DNA of 52,048 bases from Fragilariopsis cylindrus CCMP1102 (lineage: Eukaryota; Bacillariophyta; Bacillariophyceae; Bacillariales; Bacillariaceae): contig FMBT01000100.1 in assembly GCA_900095095.1 (NCBI GenBank), forward strand, positions 1 through 52,048, read 5' to 3'. The notes below the pieces were generated by a model that worked only from the letters and a program-made list of their open reading frames with translations, had not been told where the DNA came from and made no database searches. Positions 42,126 to 52,048 of the stretch are shown here, piece after piece. Made by a program: the position numbers and the translations under genes. The stretch's first letter is position 1. Each line of letters starts with the position of its first letter.

Positions 42126-42895
42126 GTCGAAGCTCAATTTATTTAGTTAGTAGACGCATTCATCATCTCTATTTGGATCTTCAAAGATTTTCATTTTTTT
42201 AGGTCTATTCATCTACTAATTAACCGTGTTTTTAACACGCAAAAATACCTACAAAACCCTTATAACCGAATCCTGATAATAATACATCACTTAATTGATA
42301 ATAAATTGAGGAATTTTTGCGTGCATGCAATATTTTACTTGTTGCTGGTTTTATCATTATAAATTGTTGTTCTTTTCTTTCCAACTGAAAACCGGATTCT
42401 TTGTTGGAATGATGTTCTGAATGGTTGTGCTGTTGTGTGGCATGTTGTTCTCTTTGGTCAGGTCATTGCATTGCATCATCGCATCTTCACAGCACATCAC
42501 CTCAATGAAATGATGATATATGTTACTCCTATAAAATTATGTTTGGCATAAAATAACTATGGTACTCCTAGATCTGTTATAATTACTAAGCTTTGGGATT
42601 TTCCACCAGTGGTAGTATTAATATTATATCCCTGGTAGGATGCAGGATGGTATGTCGTCATCTCATTGAATCCTCCCCCTTTTAATCTCCATCCTACCTA
42701 TAGTTGACGCAATGCAAGTGCTGCGTTTTTAGGGTGTATTGAATGAACCCTTTTCTAAACCAAAGTAGCCCTGTGAAAAGGAATGTTGATGTAACTACAG
42801 TGTAGCTCAAAAGACCTCTCTATGAGAGTTGCGAATACATCCCCGCATTTCTGAAGATCTGTGCCATTGTACTGATTTAGCTTTATTCTAGTAAA

Positions 42896-42966
42896 ACAGC
42901 TCAGATTTTTCAAGCTTTTATGAGCCTCGAGCCTGGTACTCTCACCTTAAAGTTCGATTCCCTTGT
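42896..42966 (+). other. Second degenerate tRNA-like relic
   Basis: AGTTCGATTCCC at about 42951-42962 matches the B-box consensus GGTTCGANTCC at all but the first base. CAGCTCAG at about 42898 resembles the TAGCTCAG A-box region. The distance is a little long and stems do not close, so this is at most a relic or a chance match. Confidence 0.2.
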
Positions 42967-43200
42967 ATTTGCTCGGATTATTCTGATTTATTACGACTTC
43001 GCCGACGTTCGTTACCGACGTACGATTTAATGTTACTTCCTCTATCTTATTGACATCGACTCAAGAAATAAAACAGAAAAAGCCAAAGCGCTTATTGATC
43101 ATACAATATCGCAGACTACTTAAGATTGTTGGGTAACCAAATTATAGCTCAGATTCTATCTCGACAGGCTACGTCTTGATCCTTTTCAAATTGTATCCGA

Positions 43201-46200
43201 ATGCGAAAAGAGATTAGAAAACTCTACCGTATCTTTCTAGTAGTAGTCGCGATCTCACTTTCCCAACGAGTCTCTAGTTTTACGCTGATAAAGAAAAAAA
43301 CAAGCTCTAGTTTTACGCTGAAAATGGGATTATTAAAAGTGGGAGTACCCAAAAGTTGGGATGATTCCAAAAAGGATCTTGAATACATCCGCAAAGCTGG
43401 TGTTCGTCAATTTATTTCGACGTATAATCGAGTGAAAGATCTTAAAGGTGATGAACTTTTATGGGGAGACGAAGTTGAATACGGAATCTTTCATATAGAT
43501 CCAGAAACCAAAAAAGTTCGCCTGTCCCTTCGAGCCAAAGAGGTGAGTATTCAACAGAGATGTACAAAACCCCGAGAAAGAGAATGAATATATGAATCAA
43601 ATCCATCATCATGCAAATTGTTTTGGTACCCAAATAGTTCAAATACTGACATCATATTCTTTCCCATTTCATTTTCATTCGGTATGTTAGGTCATGGATG
43701 AATTAAATCGGAAGGAGGCAGTGCATTCTCAAATTTCCGAGGGTTGTAATTGGGTACCTGAGTATGGTGCCTGGATGGTGGAGGCAACACCCAGTCGTCC
43801 ATACACTGGATTCTCAACCGATCTGCTTCGTGTCGAACGAAATATGAGACTTCGACGAAAACGGATCTTGACAGTCCTCAATGAAAACGAAATCGCTCCA
43901 ACTGTATCTGTTTTCCCATTGCTTGGCTGCTTGGGGGACGATGGATCGGTTCCACCCACTGCAGTGGGCGGACCTATCACCGAAAGTGAATACATAGGTG
44001 ATGGAATCATAAATCCACACCCTCGCTTCGGAACTCTGACTGCAAATATTCGTCAACGTAGAGGATCGAAAGTTAACATTAAGATTCCTCTATTCCGTGA
44101 CACCGACACACAAGAATTTAAAGAACTTGATATGCCCAAGTCGGGTGTCGATGGATGTTGTGGAAGCGATTCTCAGCATGTAAGAGCGATGACTGATATT
44201 TGTTCCATTTACAATACACATCCTGAAATGGATCTGTAATGATAGACAATTCATTGTAATCGAACTAACATGCATTCTTTTATTTTTCATTATTCAGCTG
44301 TGGCGCTATGGAAAAGGCGACGCCTGTGACGAAGAATTTGGCAAGGACTTTGTCACTGTCGGTTGTTCGGCTACGTATAGAGACGAAGCAAACGATGACT
44401 CGACTGGAATGGCGACAATGGAAAAATGGCTCATTGATGTACAGTGCGTTGGATGTAAGGGCTTGTTTTATCGCAGCGCTCCCAACGTTATCGTACCAGA
44501 TGCAGACTGGCCAAGAAATGGCGACGTTGTTATGGGTAACGAAATCTGTAATAATCCCGGTAAGTTGAGATAACTAGAATATCCGTTTCACCACACAAGT
44601 ATTTACAATATATGTATATATATATATATATATTATATATCATTATTTCGTCTTATTTTCTTGTTGCTATTTTTGTTGTATAATATTTTTCATGCAAAAG
44701 GTTGGATTCGACTCCAAAATGGTTACTACCTCCCTATGCATAGCGATGATGGGAAGGTAGAATTTCTTCATAAAGTGTCAAAACGGGCTCAGACACAGAA
44801 CACAGAGATGAAAAGGATCGGTTCAAATACTCCTCTATTCAGGATGGCAGAGGAAGACCAGGAAAATGTTGCTACGTTGCTTGGAGGGACAGTGGCAGTT
44901 GCTGATGCTTCTGTGAATGGAAATTCAAGCAGTGACGAGAAAGACAATAACTCTGGCGACATGTTGAGAGCAGCTGTTCACGTGGATGCAATGGCGTTTG
45001 GTATGGGTTGCTGCTGTCTACAAATTACATTCCAAGCCAAAGATGTAGATGAGAGCCGTTTCATTTTTGATCAGCTTGCCGTGATGGCTCCTATGTACGT
45101 CTTTACAATATTTGTCTTTGTCTGTGTATTTAATGGATGACTTTGTCGTACTTTTTAGTGACATTTTGAATCGTGCTTCCCCGCAACTTTTCTCAATAAA
45201 TTCCGTTTCGTTCTTCGTCATTCAGTATGATGGCACTTACAGCTTCTACTCCTATATTGAAGGGTCGTCTATTAGACACGGATGCACGATGGGGTATAAT
45301 TAGCGAAAGTGTGGATGGTAGAACTTTATCGGAGCGAGGACGCGCCGATCCGAATGCTCCACATGATTACTACAATGCGAATGGTCAGCGACAAATCTAC
45401 AAGAGTCGCTATGATTCTATCAGTACCTATATCTACCAAGGAAGTATGACTGGAGGTCAGGACGCGAAAGACCTATCGAATCGTGTACTGAACATTTACA
45501 ATGATATTCCCCTCGCAATCGATGAATCGTGTTACCAAGACCTCAGAGAAGCTGGAATAGACCCAGCACTAGCACAGCATGTTGCACACTTATTTATCAG
45601 GGATCCATTAGTTATCTTCAATGGTGCTGTCGATGAAGTAGATGACGAGACCCAAACTGAACACTTTGAAAGTATTCAAAGTACTAACTGGCAAACAGTG
45701 AGATGGAAACCTCCTCCACCACGTGATAGTCCCAATGCCCCTCACATTGGCTGGCGTACAGAATTCCGAAGTATGGAAATTCAGCTTACAGATTTCGAGA
45801 ATGCGGCGTTTTCTGTCTTCACCGTATTATTGCAGAGAACGATATTAACCTTTGACCTAAATTTGTACATACCTATCAGCAAAGTCGATGCCAACATGCA
45901 AAGAGCGCACAGTAGGAACTCTGCAGCTAAAGGGAAATTCTTCTTTCGACGTCACCTGGCGCCATTAGAAGAAGGTGACGATGGATATGGCGTGAAATAT
46001 GTTTCTATGTTTTCTCAAGGTGTGAAAGGGGCCTACAATGAAACATCAGAAAACTTCGAAGCAGAAGATGCCGATGGCGTCAGCAACTATCGAAAAAGTG
46101 CTCCCACTGCCAGAGGTAGTGCGGAAGAAAATGCATTTGAAGAGATGACAATGGAAGAGATAATGTGCGGTAAAGATGATCATTACCCTGGACTCATCCC

Positions 46201-46772
46201 ACTAGTCAGAGCTTACCTTGACCATATAAGTGCTGACTCCACAAGCATGGCTCGTCTTCACACATACCTTGATTTCGTTGAAAAGCGTTCAACAGGTGAA
46301 CTCATTACTACGGCGACTTGGGTCAGAAACTTTGTACGAAACCATCCTGACTACAAGCAAGATTCGCATGTTACTGAAAAAATTGCGTAAGTATTATCCC
46401 TTTCCACTCGTGTTCTCTCACTGCAGTGAGATTATGAATGATTGCCAAATCTGCTTTTCGATATTTGTTTTCTTACGTCGTTCCCTTTTCTTCTTTATTA
46501 GTCACGATTTGTTAGTTGCTAGCAAAGAAATTGGCGAAGGAAAACTTCATGCTCCAGAATTGCTTGGAGATGTGCAGATCCAAGAGATATCAACTGACGG
46601 TGCATACTCTACGAAATTAGACTCCAGAAGAGTAACAAACCAGCGCATTGTTGAACTTTTACAACGATATACCAAGCGACAAAGTCCTTTCGACACAGAA
46701 TTCTCATCCGAACTTGCACCGGATTCCAACAACGCTGAACCTAGTCCTGCAGAGGTCGGTATAGAATTTTGA
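43201..46772 (+). CDS. GCLC: Glutamate-cysteine ligase with plastid-type presequence and inserted domain, six exons
   Basis: Exons 43201-43542, 43691-44179, 44298-44559, 44701-45094, 45226-46386 and 46502-46772 are all GT-AG and in phase, giving 972 residues versus about 640 in animals. The enzyme joins glutamate and cysteine using ATP, the first step of glutathione synthesis. Eukaryotic GCLC motifs are present: MGLLKVGVPKSWDDSKK, LLWGDEVEYGIFHID, WVPEYGAWMVEATPSRPY and HPRFGTLTANIRQRRG. Others are VDAMAFGMGCCCLQITFQ, DARWGIISESVDGRT, AQHVAHLFIRDPL, STNWQTVRWKPPPP and GWRTEFRSMEIQLTDFEN. MRKEIRKLYRIFLVVVAISL..VSSFTL looks like a signal plus plastid transit peptide; Met43 begins the conserved core and could give a cytosolic form. 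Residues about 270-455, encoded by the end of exon 2, exon 3 and exon 4, are absent from known GCLs and include an SH3b-like piece (GWIRLQNGYYLP). Confidence 0.94.
43272..43321 (+). repeat. 17-bp direct repeat in the GCL presequence
   Basis: The 17-bp unit at 43272-43288 recurs exactly at 43305-43321, in the same reading frame apart from neighbouring residues. It encodes SSFTL twice, so the presumed plastid cleavage motif with Phe is duplicated. Confidence 0.9.
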
Positions 46773-47259
46773 TTAATTCTTTTATGATAATCCTGCTGAA
46801 GTCGGTATGTAAAATGTAGAATGCCGTTTGGCGTAAAAAATAACCTTGATTAATTCTTTTATGATAAGTGTTACATTTATTTCATGTGAATATAGAAATA
46901 CATTTATTTCATATGAATATAGAAAGTAGGGCTATTTTTTGAAGCCGTAGATATCCACGAGCTCTGCATGATATGATGATCCGTAATAGTAATATTCTGT
47001 AGAAGAAAAAGAGTGGATGCATCTAGTTGTTATGCTCACGAAAAACAATTAGATCACATCATTGAGGCATTCATTTATACAGTATATGTTATTATCATAG
47101 CTTGACTCTTCCCAAAATAAGAATGGATTTCATAAAAACTAATAGCAAAGATTACTGAAAAGGGAAAACGCTTATACACTTTTAATTGGTATAGTCTATG
47201 TTTTAAGAAGTAACTATAGTTGGATCGTTTTCTTCAAATACCTACTACCAAATCATTTA
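46773..47259. other. Intergenic region between convergent genes
   Basis: Spacer between the stops of the GCL and nucleotide-sugar transporter genes. It contains short direct repeats (TTGATTAATTCTTTTATGATA at 46771 and 46850, and TTACATTTATTTCAT-type units at 46873-46915) and no gene. Confidence 0.55.
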
Positions 47260-48597
47260 TCATTTTCGAGGTGCCGATTCTGGAAGAATTGGTTTCCGTC
47301 TTCTCTTCCTTTCAGGTTGAGCATACAAGGCCGTTGACATAACCACCAAGGACGCTCCAGCGATAAAGGCAAAACTAGCGTGAAAATCAAAAAATATTGC
47401 TGACAACACACAACTCACAACAATCGAAAATGATGTTGCAAAGACTTTCAAAACATTGTCAGCATACTTGACTACTACAGCCACAATAAGTCCACCAACG
47501 GCTTGTACCGTAACGACGGTCCAAACGAGGGGGGTGTATCCTCCCAGAAACCCCTGTCTCGATACCGCTGCTCCGTCCTTGGCATAGATAGTGATGAATG
47601 CAATTATAACACTCGGGATTCCCATTTGAACATTTCGTAACCACAACGATGTTGTAGCCCCTTTAAGGATCTTCTCAAAGTAAACCCCTGAAAATCCTGA
47701 AGTACATGCAGCACACAAAACTGCAATCAAACCAATAAATTGGCTGTGCTTTTCAGTTTCTGATTTAGAACTGTCACGCGATCCCGAAATTTGTACAATA
47801 GATACACCAACAGTTAATAGAACTAAAGCTGCCCATTTTTTGGGAGAAAATTTTCGCTAATCATACACAACATTTTAAATTTAAAGTGAAAGGTTTGTTG
47901 TGAGTAAGAGAGAGAGAAGAGATATTGAAGGTATAATTTTTTGTTCACTGATTTTGGTTCCTAACATTGACTGGAATAAATGAAAAAGAAGAACAAAACA
48001 AGAACTCACCTGTAGTAAGATCATACTAAACACAGCAGTCGTTAAGATTTTGAGTTGATAGCACACTTGATATGTTGCTGCATCCAAATTTGTCAGAGCA
48101 AAGTACAAAAGATTATTTTGTACTGTATATAAAAAAGATGGAACAGTAAGTTTCATCATTTCTATTGGAGACTGCATGACATGTTCATTAAGTTCAGATA
48201 ACAGTGATTTGTCCGATTGATAAGTGATTACACAGCAACAAATTCCGAGTTTCATTACCTCCATAATGAATACTGCAGTAGACGCTAAATAAAGTTCAGC
48301 ACCCTCCGTTTGATTTGTTCTTGTTATCCGCATCAATAATACCAAACCGACCATTTGTGCAACCAACAATAACAATGCACCATATTTGATTAAGATATTT
48401 TGAGATGCAGCATCGTCTCTTTTCTTGCCCCGCCTCCTTCTAGTTGTACTCCCAGGTTTACGTCCTTCTGCTCTACTCGTGCGTTTCTTTGCTCCATCCG
48501 CCATGTCGCCCGATTTGCTGCCCGGAATCATTTGTTCTTCTACATTATCCCCCCCAGAAGGGAGTTCTACAGAGTAATCTTGCTCGTCGCTTCCCAT
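47260..48597 (-). CDS. Nucleotide-sugar transporter, SLC35A-like, two exons
   Basis: Exons 48597-48010 and 47856-47260 (donor GTGAGT, acceptor GATTAG) join in phase as ILLQ^RKFSPKKWAAL, giving 394 residues. Family members exchange cytosolic nucleotide sugars for luminal nucleoside monophosphate in Golgi or ER membranes. The SLC35A style shows in TVPSFLYTVQNNLLYFALTN, LDAATYQVCYQLKILTTAVF, TSGFSGVYFEKILKG, LWLRNVQMGIPSV, QAVGGLIVAVVVKYADNVLK and a conserved FATSFSIVVSCVLS. About ten hydrophobic segments are visible. A cytosolic N-terminal tail of about 70 residues is acidic then strongly basic (TTRRRRGKKR), and the C-terminus is basic (ERKRRRKPI). The sugar carried (UDP-galactose, UDP-GlcNAc or CMP-sialic-acid type) cannot be told from the sequence. 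Confidence 0.93.
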
Positions 48598-48888
48598 TCT
48601 CTCTTTCTCTTTTGTATTTCTTTAGTGATAACAAGTATGAAAGCAGTAACTAGCTTTCACTTCATACTACTGTACAGTATGGCAATTAATAATTTATTGA
48701 ATGTGAATAAATGACCGAGAACAATGGTTTAATTAAGTTACGTAGTAAAATTTTAAATTTCAAAACATTTTTATATTTGTCCGTCCGGCCGTCGCTCGTT
48801 AAAAACAATTTTCTTTTTTCCTTTTATTTTAGAAATTAAATTAAAACAAGAAAACTTTCATAAACAAAATTTGAAAATAATACTGCAA
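48598..48888. promoter_or_regulatory. Divergent upstream region of the transporter and PUS3 genes
   Basis: About 290 bases of AT-rich sequence separate the two starts. It contains a small GC patch (GTCCGGCCGTCGC near 48783-48795). No specific site can be assigned. Confidence 0.35.
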
Positions 48889-50898
48889 ATGAAAACGATA
48901 TCTGCCTTGTTCTACTCCATTGTAGCAACTACAGCAGCTACAGTACAAGTAACGTTCATTTTACGACAGTCGTTACAGTTTCAAGTTCTCTTATTGTATA
49001 TAGATGATTGTACGACCATGACATTACTTCCAAAGAATAGTAATACTTCCCAGAAGAAGAAAGGAAACTTCCATCCATTGCTTGAAGAACTAAATATCGC
49101 AGCTAAACCTGTAGAGCATTCTTCAACATGTGATTCTTCTGAAGATGCATCATCATCTAGTAGTTTGAGTTCTATCTCTCCTTCTGACTTATTGAGTTAC
49201 CTACTTGAAACAAATCGACTTACAGAGAAAACTCTCAGGGTCGCGGTGCAAGCAATCCACAAGATAGAGCAACAATCTTTGAAAGATAATAGTGATAGTA
49301 ATAATAATAATCAACCGCACGCCATCGATAAGATTGGGAACGCAGATCCTTCTACTTCTATCCCTCCTACACCTGCACCTGCACCTATTGCTACTACTAA
49401 TACTACTACCACTACGCAAAACACAACTGGTGAACGTTATCGGCACATAGCATTAAGATTTCATTATGACGGTGCTTTATTTAGTGGTCTCGCTCAAAAT
49501 ATCGGTCAAGAAAAAGACAATTCTGTGGAACGTGAACTTTTTGACGCACTCCTCAAAACTCGATTAGTAGTTTCTAGATCGGAATGTGGTTATTCACGTT
49601 GTGGTAGGACAGATCGTGGAGTTAGTGCTGCGAGTCAAGTTGTAGCCTTCAATATCAAGAGTGCATTTCCAGTAAATGCATCCTGGACGGAAGATGGTAC
49701 TTCACTTTTAGAAGCGAAGGATTTGCCAAAGAATGAGGATGAATCACGAAAAGTATGGAATCTCCCCCGATCAAGGAATAAAAAGTCAAATACGACAACG
49801 TCGACGATGAATAGGTTGGAAAAAGATATGAAAGAATATCCATATTCAAGAATTCTCAACAGTATTTTGCCACCGTCCATTCGTATTCTTGGTTGGACAC
49901 CAGTCACAGAGGAATTTTCAGCTCGTTTTTCATCAGGCGCACGAACGTATCGTTATTTCTTTTGCAAACGTCAAATGAATATGGATTTAATCCGAGATGG
50001 ACTTCGTAATTTGGTGGGAAAACACGATTTTCGGAATTTATGTAAAATGGATGTAGAAAAGGTTTATAATTTTGAACGAGTCATACATTCTGCCGAGCTA
50101 ATACAACTCTCGACAACCAAGACTGGAGATGGAGAAGAAAAAGATTCCAATCGTCATCAAGATGTGTACTATCTTCAAATCATTGGACAGGCATTTTTGT
50201 GGCATCAGATCCGTTATATTGCAGAGGTCATCTTCATGGTTGGCAGGGGATACGAACCTCCCTCTATCATTTCAGAACTGTTAGACGTGAAGAAATATCC
50301 TGGAAAGCCGAGTTATTGTCTTGCAGACGAGAAACCGTTGGTTCTACATAACTGTAGTTATCCTAATCTGCAATTTGGATATTCTGTTCAAAATATGTGG
50401 AAAGTATCCTGTGAGCTTGAAAAAGAATGGGAAGAACTAACCCTTGCAGCTGCTCGTATTCGTAATACCATCGATAGTTTTAGTCAAATATCTGTATCCA
50501 AGGAAGAATTGATCGCATTTTCTACTGGTAAATTGACTAAGCACAAAGAGAAGCTCCTTCGCAAGGGATTGAAAGATAATAGCAACATCAACCATCGTGG
50601 GGACCAGGACCAAGGAGATTCATTGGCATCCTCTACAATTATTCCTTGGGAGGATAGTCTCTCTTGGCTAAAAGAAAGAGATCTCTTTCCATGTGCAGAT
50701 GGCCTAACCAGTTCAGTCCATATACCGTTGATGACACGTTCAATGGGGCCCTCGTACGAAGAAAAGGTGGAATCTTTGAAAAAGTCTGAAAAACGTCGAC
50801 TAAGGTTTGAAACAAACGTTACTAAAAGGAGTAAGACGGCAGAGGAAGATCAAGAATTTTATGACCACAAGATCAAGCAGGGTGGATCTGGAATATAA
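48889..50898 (+). CDS. PUS3: tRNA pseudouridine synthase PUS3/DEG1-like
   Basis: From the ATG at 48889 the protein has 669 residues; Met44 (49018) is an alternative start lacking the hydrophobic leader. PUS3/DEG1 makes pseudouridine at tRNA positions 38/39 (known). The TruA-type fold shows in RYRHIALRFHYDGALFSGLA, VVSRSECGYSRCGRTDRGVS (catalytic Asp in GRTDRG), FSARFSSGARTYRYFFCKRQ, LVGKHDFRNLCKMDVEKV and QAFLWHQIRYIAEVIFMVG. YSRCGRTDRGVSA and NLCKMD are typical of the PUS3 branch rather than bacterial TruA. A poorly conserved N-terminal region (about 180 residues, with Asn and Pro/Thr tracts) and a lysine-rich tail are present. The leader MKTISALFYSIVATTAATVQ could be an organelle signal, but mitochondrial, cytosolic and nuclear roles all remain possible. 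Single exon. Confidence 0.93.
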   Translation: MKTISALFYSIVATTAATVQVTFILRQSLQFQVLLLYIDDCTTMTLLPKNSNTSQKKKGNFHPLLEELNIAAKPVEHSSTCDSSEDASSSSSLSSISPSDLLSYLLETNRLTEKTLRVAVQAIHKIEQQSLKDNSDSNNNNQPHAIDKIGNADPSTSIPPTPAPAPIATTNTTTTTQNTTGERYRHIALRFHYDGALFSGLAQNIGQEKDNSVERELFDALLKTRLVVSRSECGYSRCGRTDRGVSAASQVVAFNIKSAFPVNASWTEDGTSLLEAKDLPKNEDESRKVWNLPRSRNKKSNTTTSTMNRLEKDMKEYPYSRILNSILPPSIRILGWTPVTEEFSARFSSGARTYRYFFCKRQMNMDLIRDGLRNLVGKHDFRNLCKMDVEKVYNFERVIHSAELIQLSTTKTGDGEEKDSNRHQDVYYLQIIGQAFLWHQIRYIAEVIFMVGRGYEPPSIISELLDVKKYPGKPSYCLADEKPLVLHNCSYPNLQFGYSVQNMWKVSCELEKEWEELTLAAARIRNTIDSFSQISVSKEELIAFSTGKLTKHKEKLLRKGLKDNSNINHRGDQDQGDSLASSTIIPWEDSLSWLKERDLFPCADGLTSSVHIPLMTRSMGPSYEEKVESLKKSEKRRLRFETNVTKRSKTAEEDQEFYDHKIKQGGSGI

Positions 50899-51575
50899 CT
50901 TCCATTACGATTAGTAGAACAAAAAAAGGAAGTGACTTCCCAATCTATGATGAAAAGATATTCAACAATATACGGTAGTTGATGAGTATTTGGCAATCAC
51001 CTTAGAGCTCTAAAAATAGAACTGATTACATTCTTTAACATCCTATACTACTAAGAGACAGTATAATATCTTCATTTTAGCTCCTATTTGTCTATCCATT
51101 GACTGTTATAAGACTTGTGTGTTACTTGTATTACAAGTATGACTAAATAAAATATCTACTACAGTAGTAATAGAGCGCCGGCGACGTGGGGGATGGAAGA
51201 ATCAATCTTCTCTCAATTTTTATTTTAGCGCGAACGATAATAGTATTTTGTCGCGTCTTCGTGACGCACAATTGAAGTAGGTACAGTCAATACAATTCAA
51301 GAACACAAGAACACATTAGTACATAATATTTAAAATGAATTTGGAAAACATCAATGAGCAGGAGAAGTAAATTTGACAATACAAGTGCCGTAGCTAGCTT
51401 ATTCAGATATATAGAAAGAAAGAGAGGGGAGGGAGAGATACAGAGGACGAGAGGACATGATAGTGAGAGCGTGCTTGAGTTCGCGATCGATACCAATAGC
51501 CAATCTCAAATCATAAATTCAGAGATAGAAAGGACGCACATAATATTTCTACGTACTGAACGAACAAGATTGGCG
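50899..51575. other. Intergenic region before the right-edge gene
   Basis: No gene is visible. A GC patch with TTTTAGCGCGAACG (about 51223-51236) resembles an E2F-like site. AG-rich runs lie near 51415-51460. Confidence 0.5.
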
Positions 51576-52048
51576 ATGGAAGACAGCGAAAGAACACCTC
51601 TGAAAAGCAATCCGCCGAAGGACGTTGGATTCCAGCAGGAATATTCCTCTGTAAAAACTGCCAATGATCCTAATACTAGCTCTACAAATGGGACAACCAC
51701 AATATCTTCAAACGGAGAAGATGGAAGGAGAATCAATCAACATTCCAATAAGAAAAATATCAAACGAAAAAAGAAAGAACGACGAAAGCAACAACACGAT
51801 ACAGCCAATAATAACAGTATTTCCCTTCGAAATAATAGAAACACAACTAAGAAGCAAGTCACGTCATCGGGACGATCTTGCGTTGCGAAACGGAAACGCA
51901 ATGGGAGAGTAGTTCGCCTTATTGCTATTGACTCAAATGATAATCAAGAGGGGGAACCGACTGTATCAAAAATTACGAGTGTTCCACCTCTTCCGAGAAA
52001 TCAATACAGGACAACTTTGCGGCGACGGTCGATCCGCAAACTCGAAAT
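51576..52048 (+). CDS. Basic low-complexity protein, continues beyond the right edge
   Basis: An ATG at 51576 opens a frame that stays open for 157 codons to the end of the window. The product starts MEDSERTPLKSNPPKDVGFQ, then is rich in Asn/Thr/Ser with strongly basic clusters (KRKKKERRKQQ, KRKRNGRVVRL, RRRSIRKLE) that look like nuclear localisation signals. I do not recognise a domain; the visible part may be the disordered N-terminus of a nuclear protein. Confidence 0.6.
   Translation, partial: MEDSERTPLKSNPPKDVGFQQEYSSVKTANDPNTSSTNGTTTISSNGEDGRRINQHSNKKNIKRKKKERRKQQHDTANNNSISLRNNRNTTKKQVTSSGRSCVAKRKRNGRVVRLIAIDSNDNQEGEPTVSKITSVPPLPRNQYRTTLRRRSIRKLE

Larger units (their letters stand above)
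40812..43200. other. Gene-poor region with degenerate tRNA-like boxes
   Basis: About 2.4 kb without a supportable gene. Open frames at 41526-41846 (+) and 41690-42097 (-) overlap each other on opposite strands and resemble nothing known to me. Two segments carry Pol III-type internal promoter boxes (listed separately). The left part is upstream of the three-exon HSF gene and the right part upstream of glutamate-cysteine ligase. Confidence 0.5.

Noticed and set aside
44308-44568. 86-codon plus-strand frame in GCL exon 3
   Set aside because: Out-of-frame shadow; the correct frame through this exon is the one joined by GT-AG introns on both sides.

Overview
The window looks like nuclear DNA of a diatom or another alga with a red-lineage secondary plastid. 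The evidence is AT-rich intergenic DNA, short GT-AG introns, Asn/Ser/Gln/acidic homopolymers in proteins, two heat-shock-factor genes with the diatom-style DNA-binding domain, a protein kinase whose DFG is replaced by DFN, and several proteins that start with a signal peptide followed by an ASAFAP-like aromatic residue (plastid SmpB, glutamate-cysteine ligase, RluA-type enzymes). The species cannot be named from the sequence.

Layout: 1-1612 (-) is a gene running off the left edge. 3042-5405 (+) is ESF1. 5.9-11.06 kb is a decayed piggyBac-like transposon bracketed by palindromes and split by a GC-richer 2.1-kb insert holding a Twinkle helicase-primase fragment and an intact gene for a membrane protein. 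11.5-14.2 kb (+) is a three-exon kinesin with a hydrophobic tail. 14.4-15.5 kb (-) is an RluA/TruC-type pseudouridine synthase. 16.0-17.3 kb (+) is NDUFAF5. 18.5-19.95 kb (+) is a second RluA-type enzyme whose frame is broken three times. 20.3-22.6 kb (-) is a NOL8-like RRM protein. 23.0-23.7 kb (+) is plastid SmpB. 23.9-30.3 kb (-) is a 2023-residue trithorax/MLL-like SET protein with a small first exon. 30.6-31.35 kb (+) is a GNAT acetyltransferase with one frame break. 31.6-33.8 kb (-) is a five-exon membrane-anchored kinase.

35.5-37.0 kb (+) and 38.7-40.8 kb (-) are two tail-to-tail HSF genes, one intronless and one with three exons. 40.8-43.2 kb is a gene desert with tRNA-like relics. 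43.2-46.8 kb (+) is glutamate-cysteine ligase, six exons, with a plastid-type presequence and an extra domain of about 185 residues inserted in the catalytic fold. 47.3-48.6 kb (-) is a nucleotide-sugar transporter. 48.9-50.9 kb (+) is PUS3/DEG1. 51.6 kb to the end (+) is a gene running off the right edge.

The genes do not form one pathway. RNA and ribosome biology is prominent (ESF1, NOL8-like, three pseudouridine synthases, SmpB), with organelle maintenance (NDUFAF5, GCL) and regulation (SET protein, HSFs, kinase) besides. The most unusual items are the interrupted piggyBac element with its cargo, the domain-inserted glutamate-cysteine ligase, and the hidden first exon that completes a DNA-binding-like motif in the trithorax protein.
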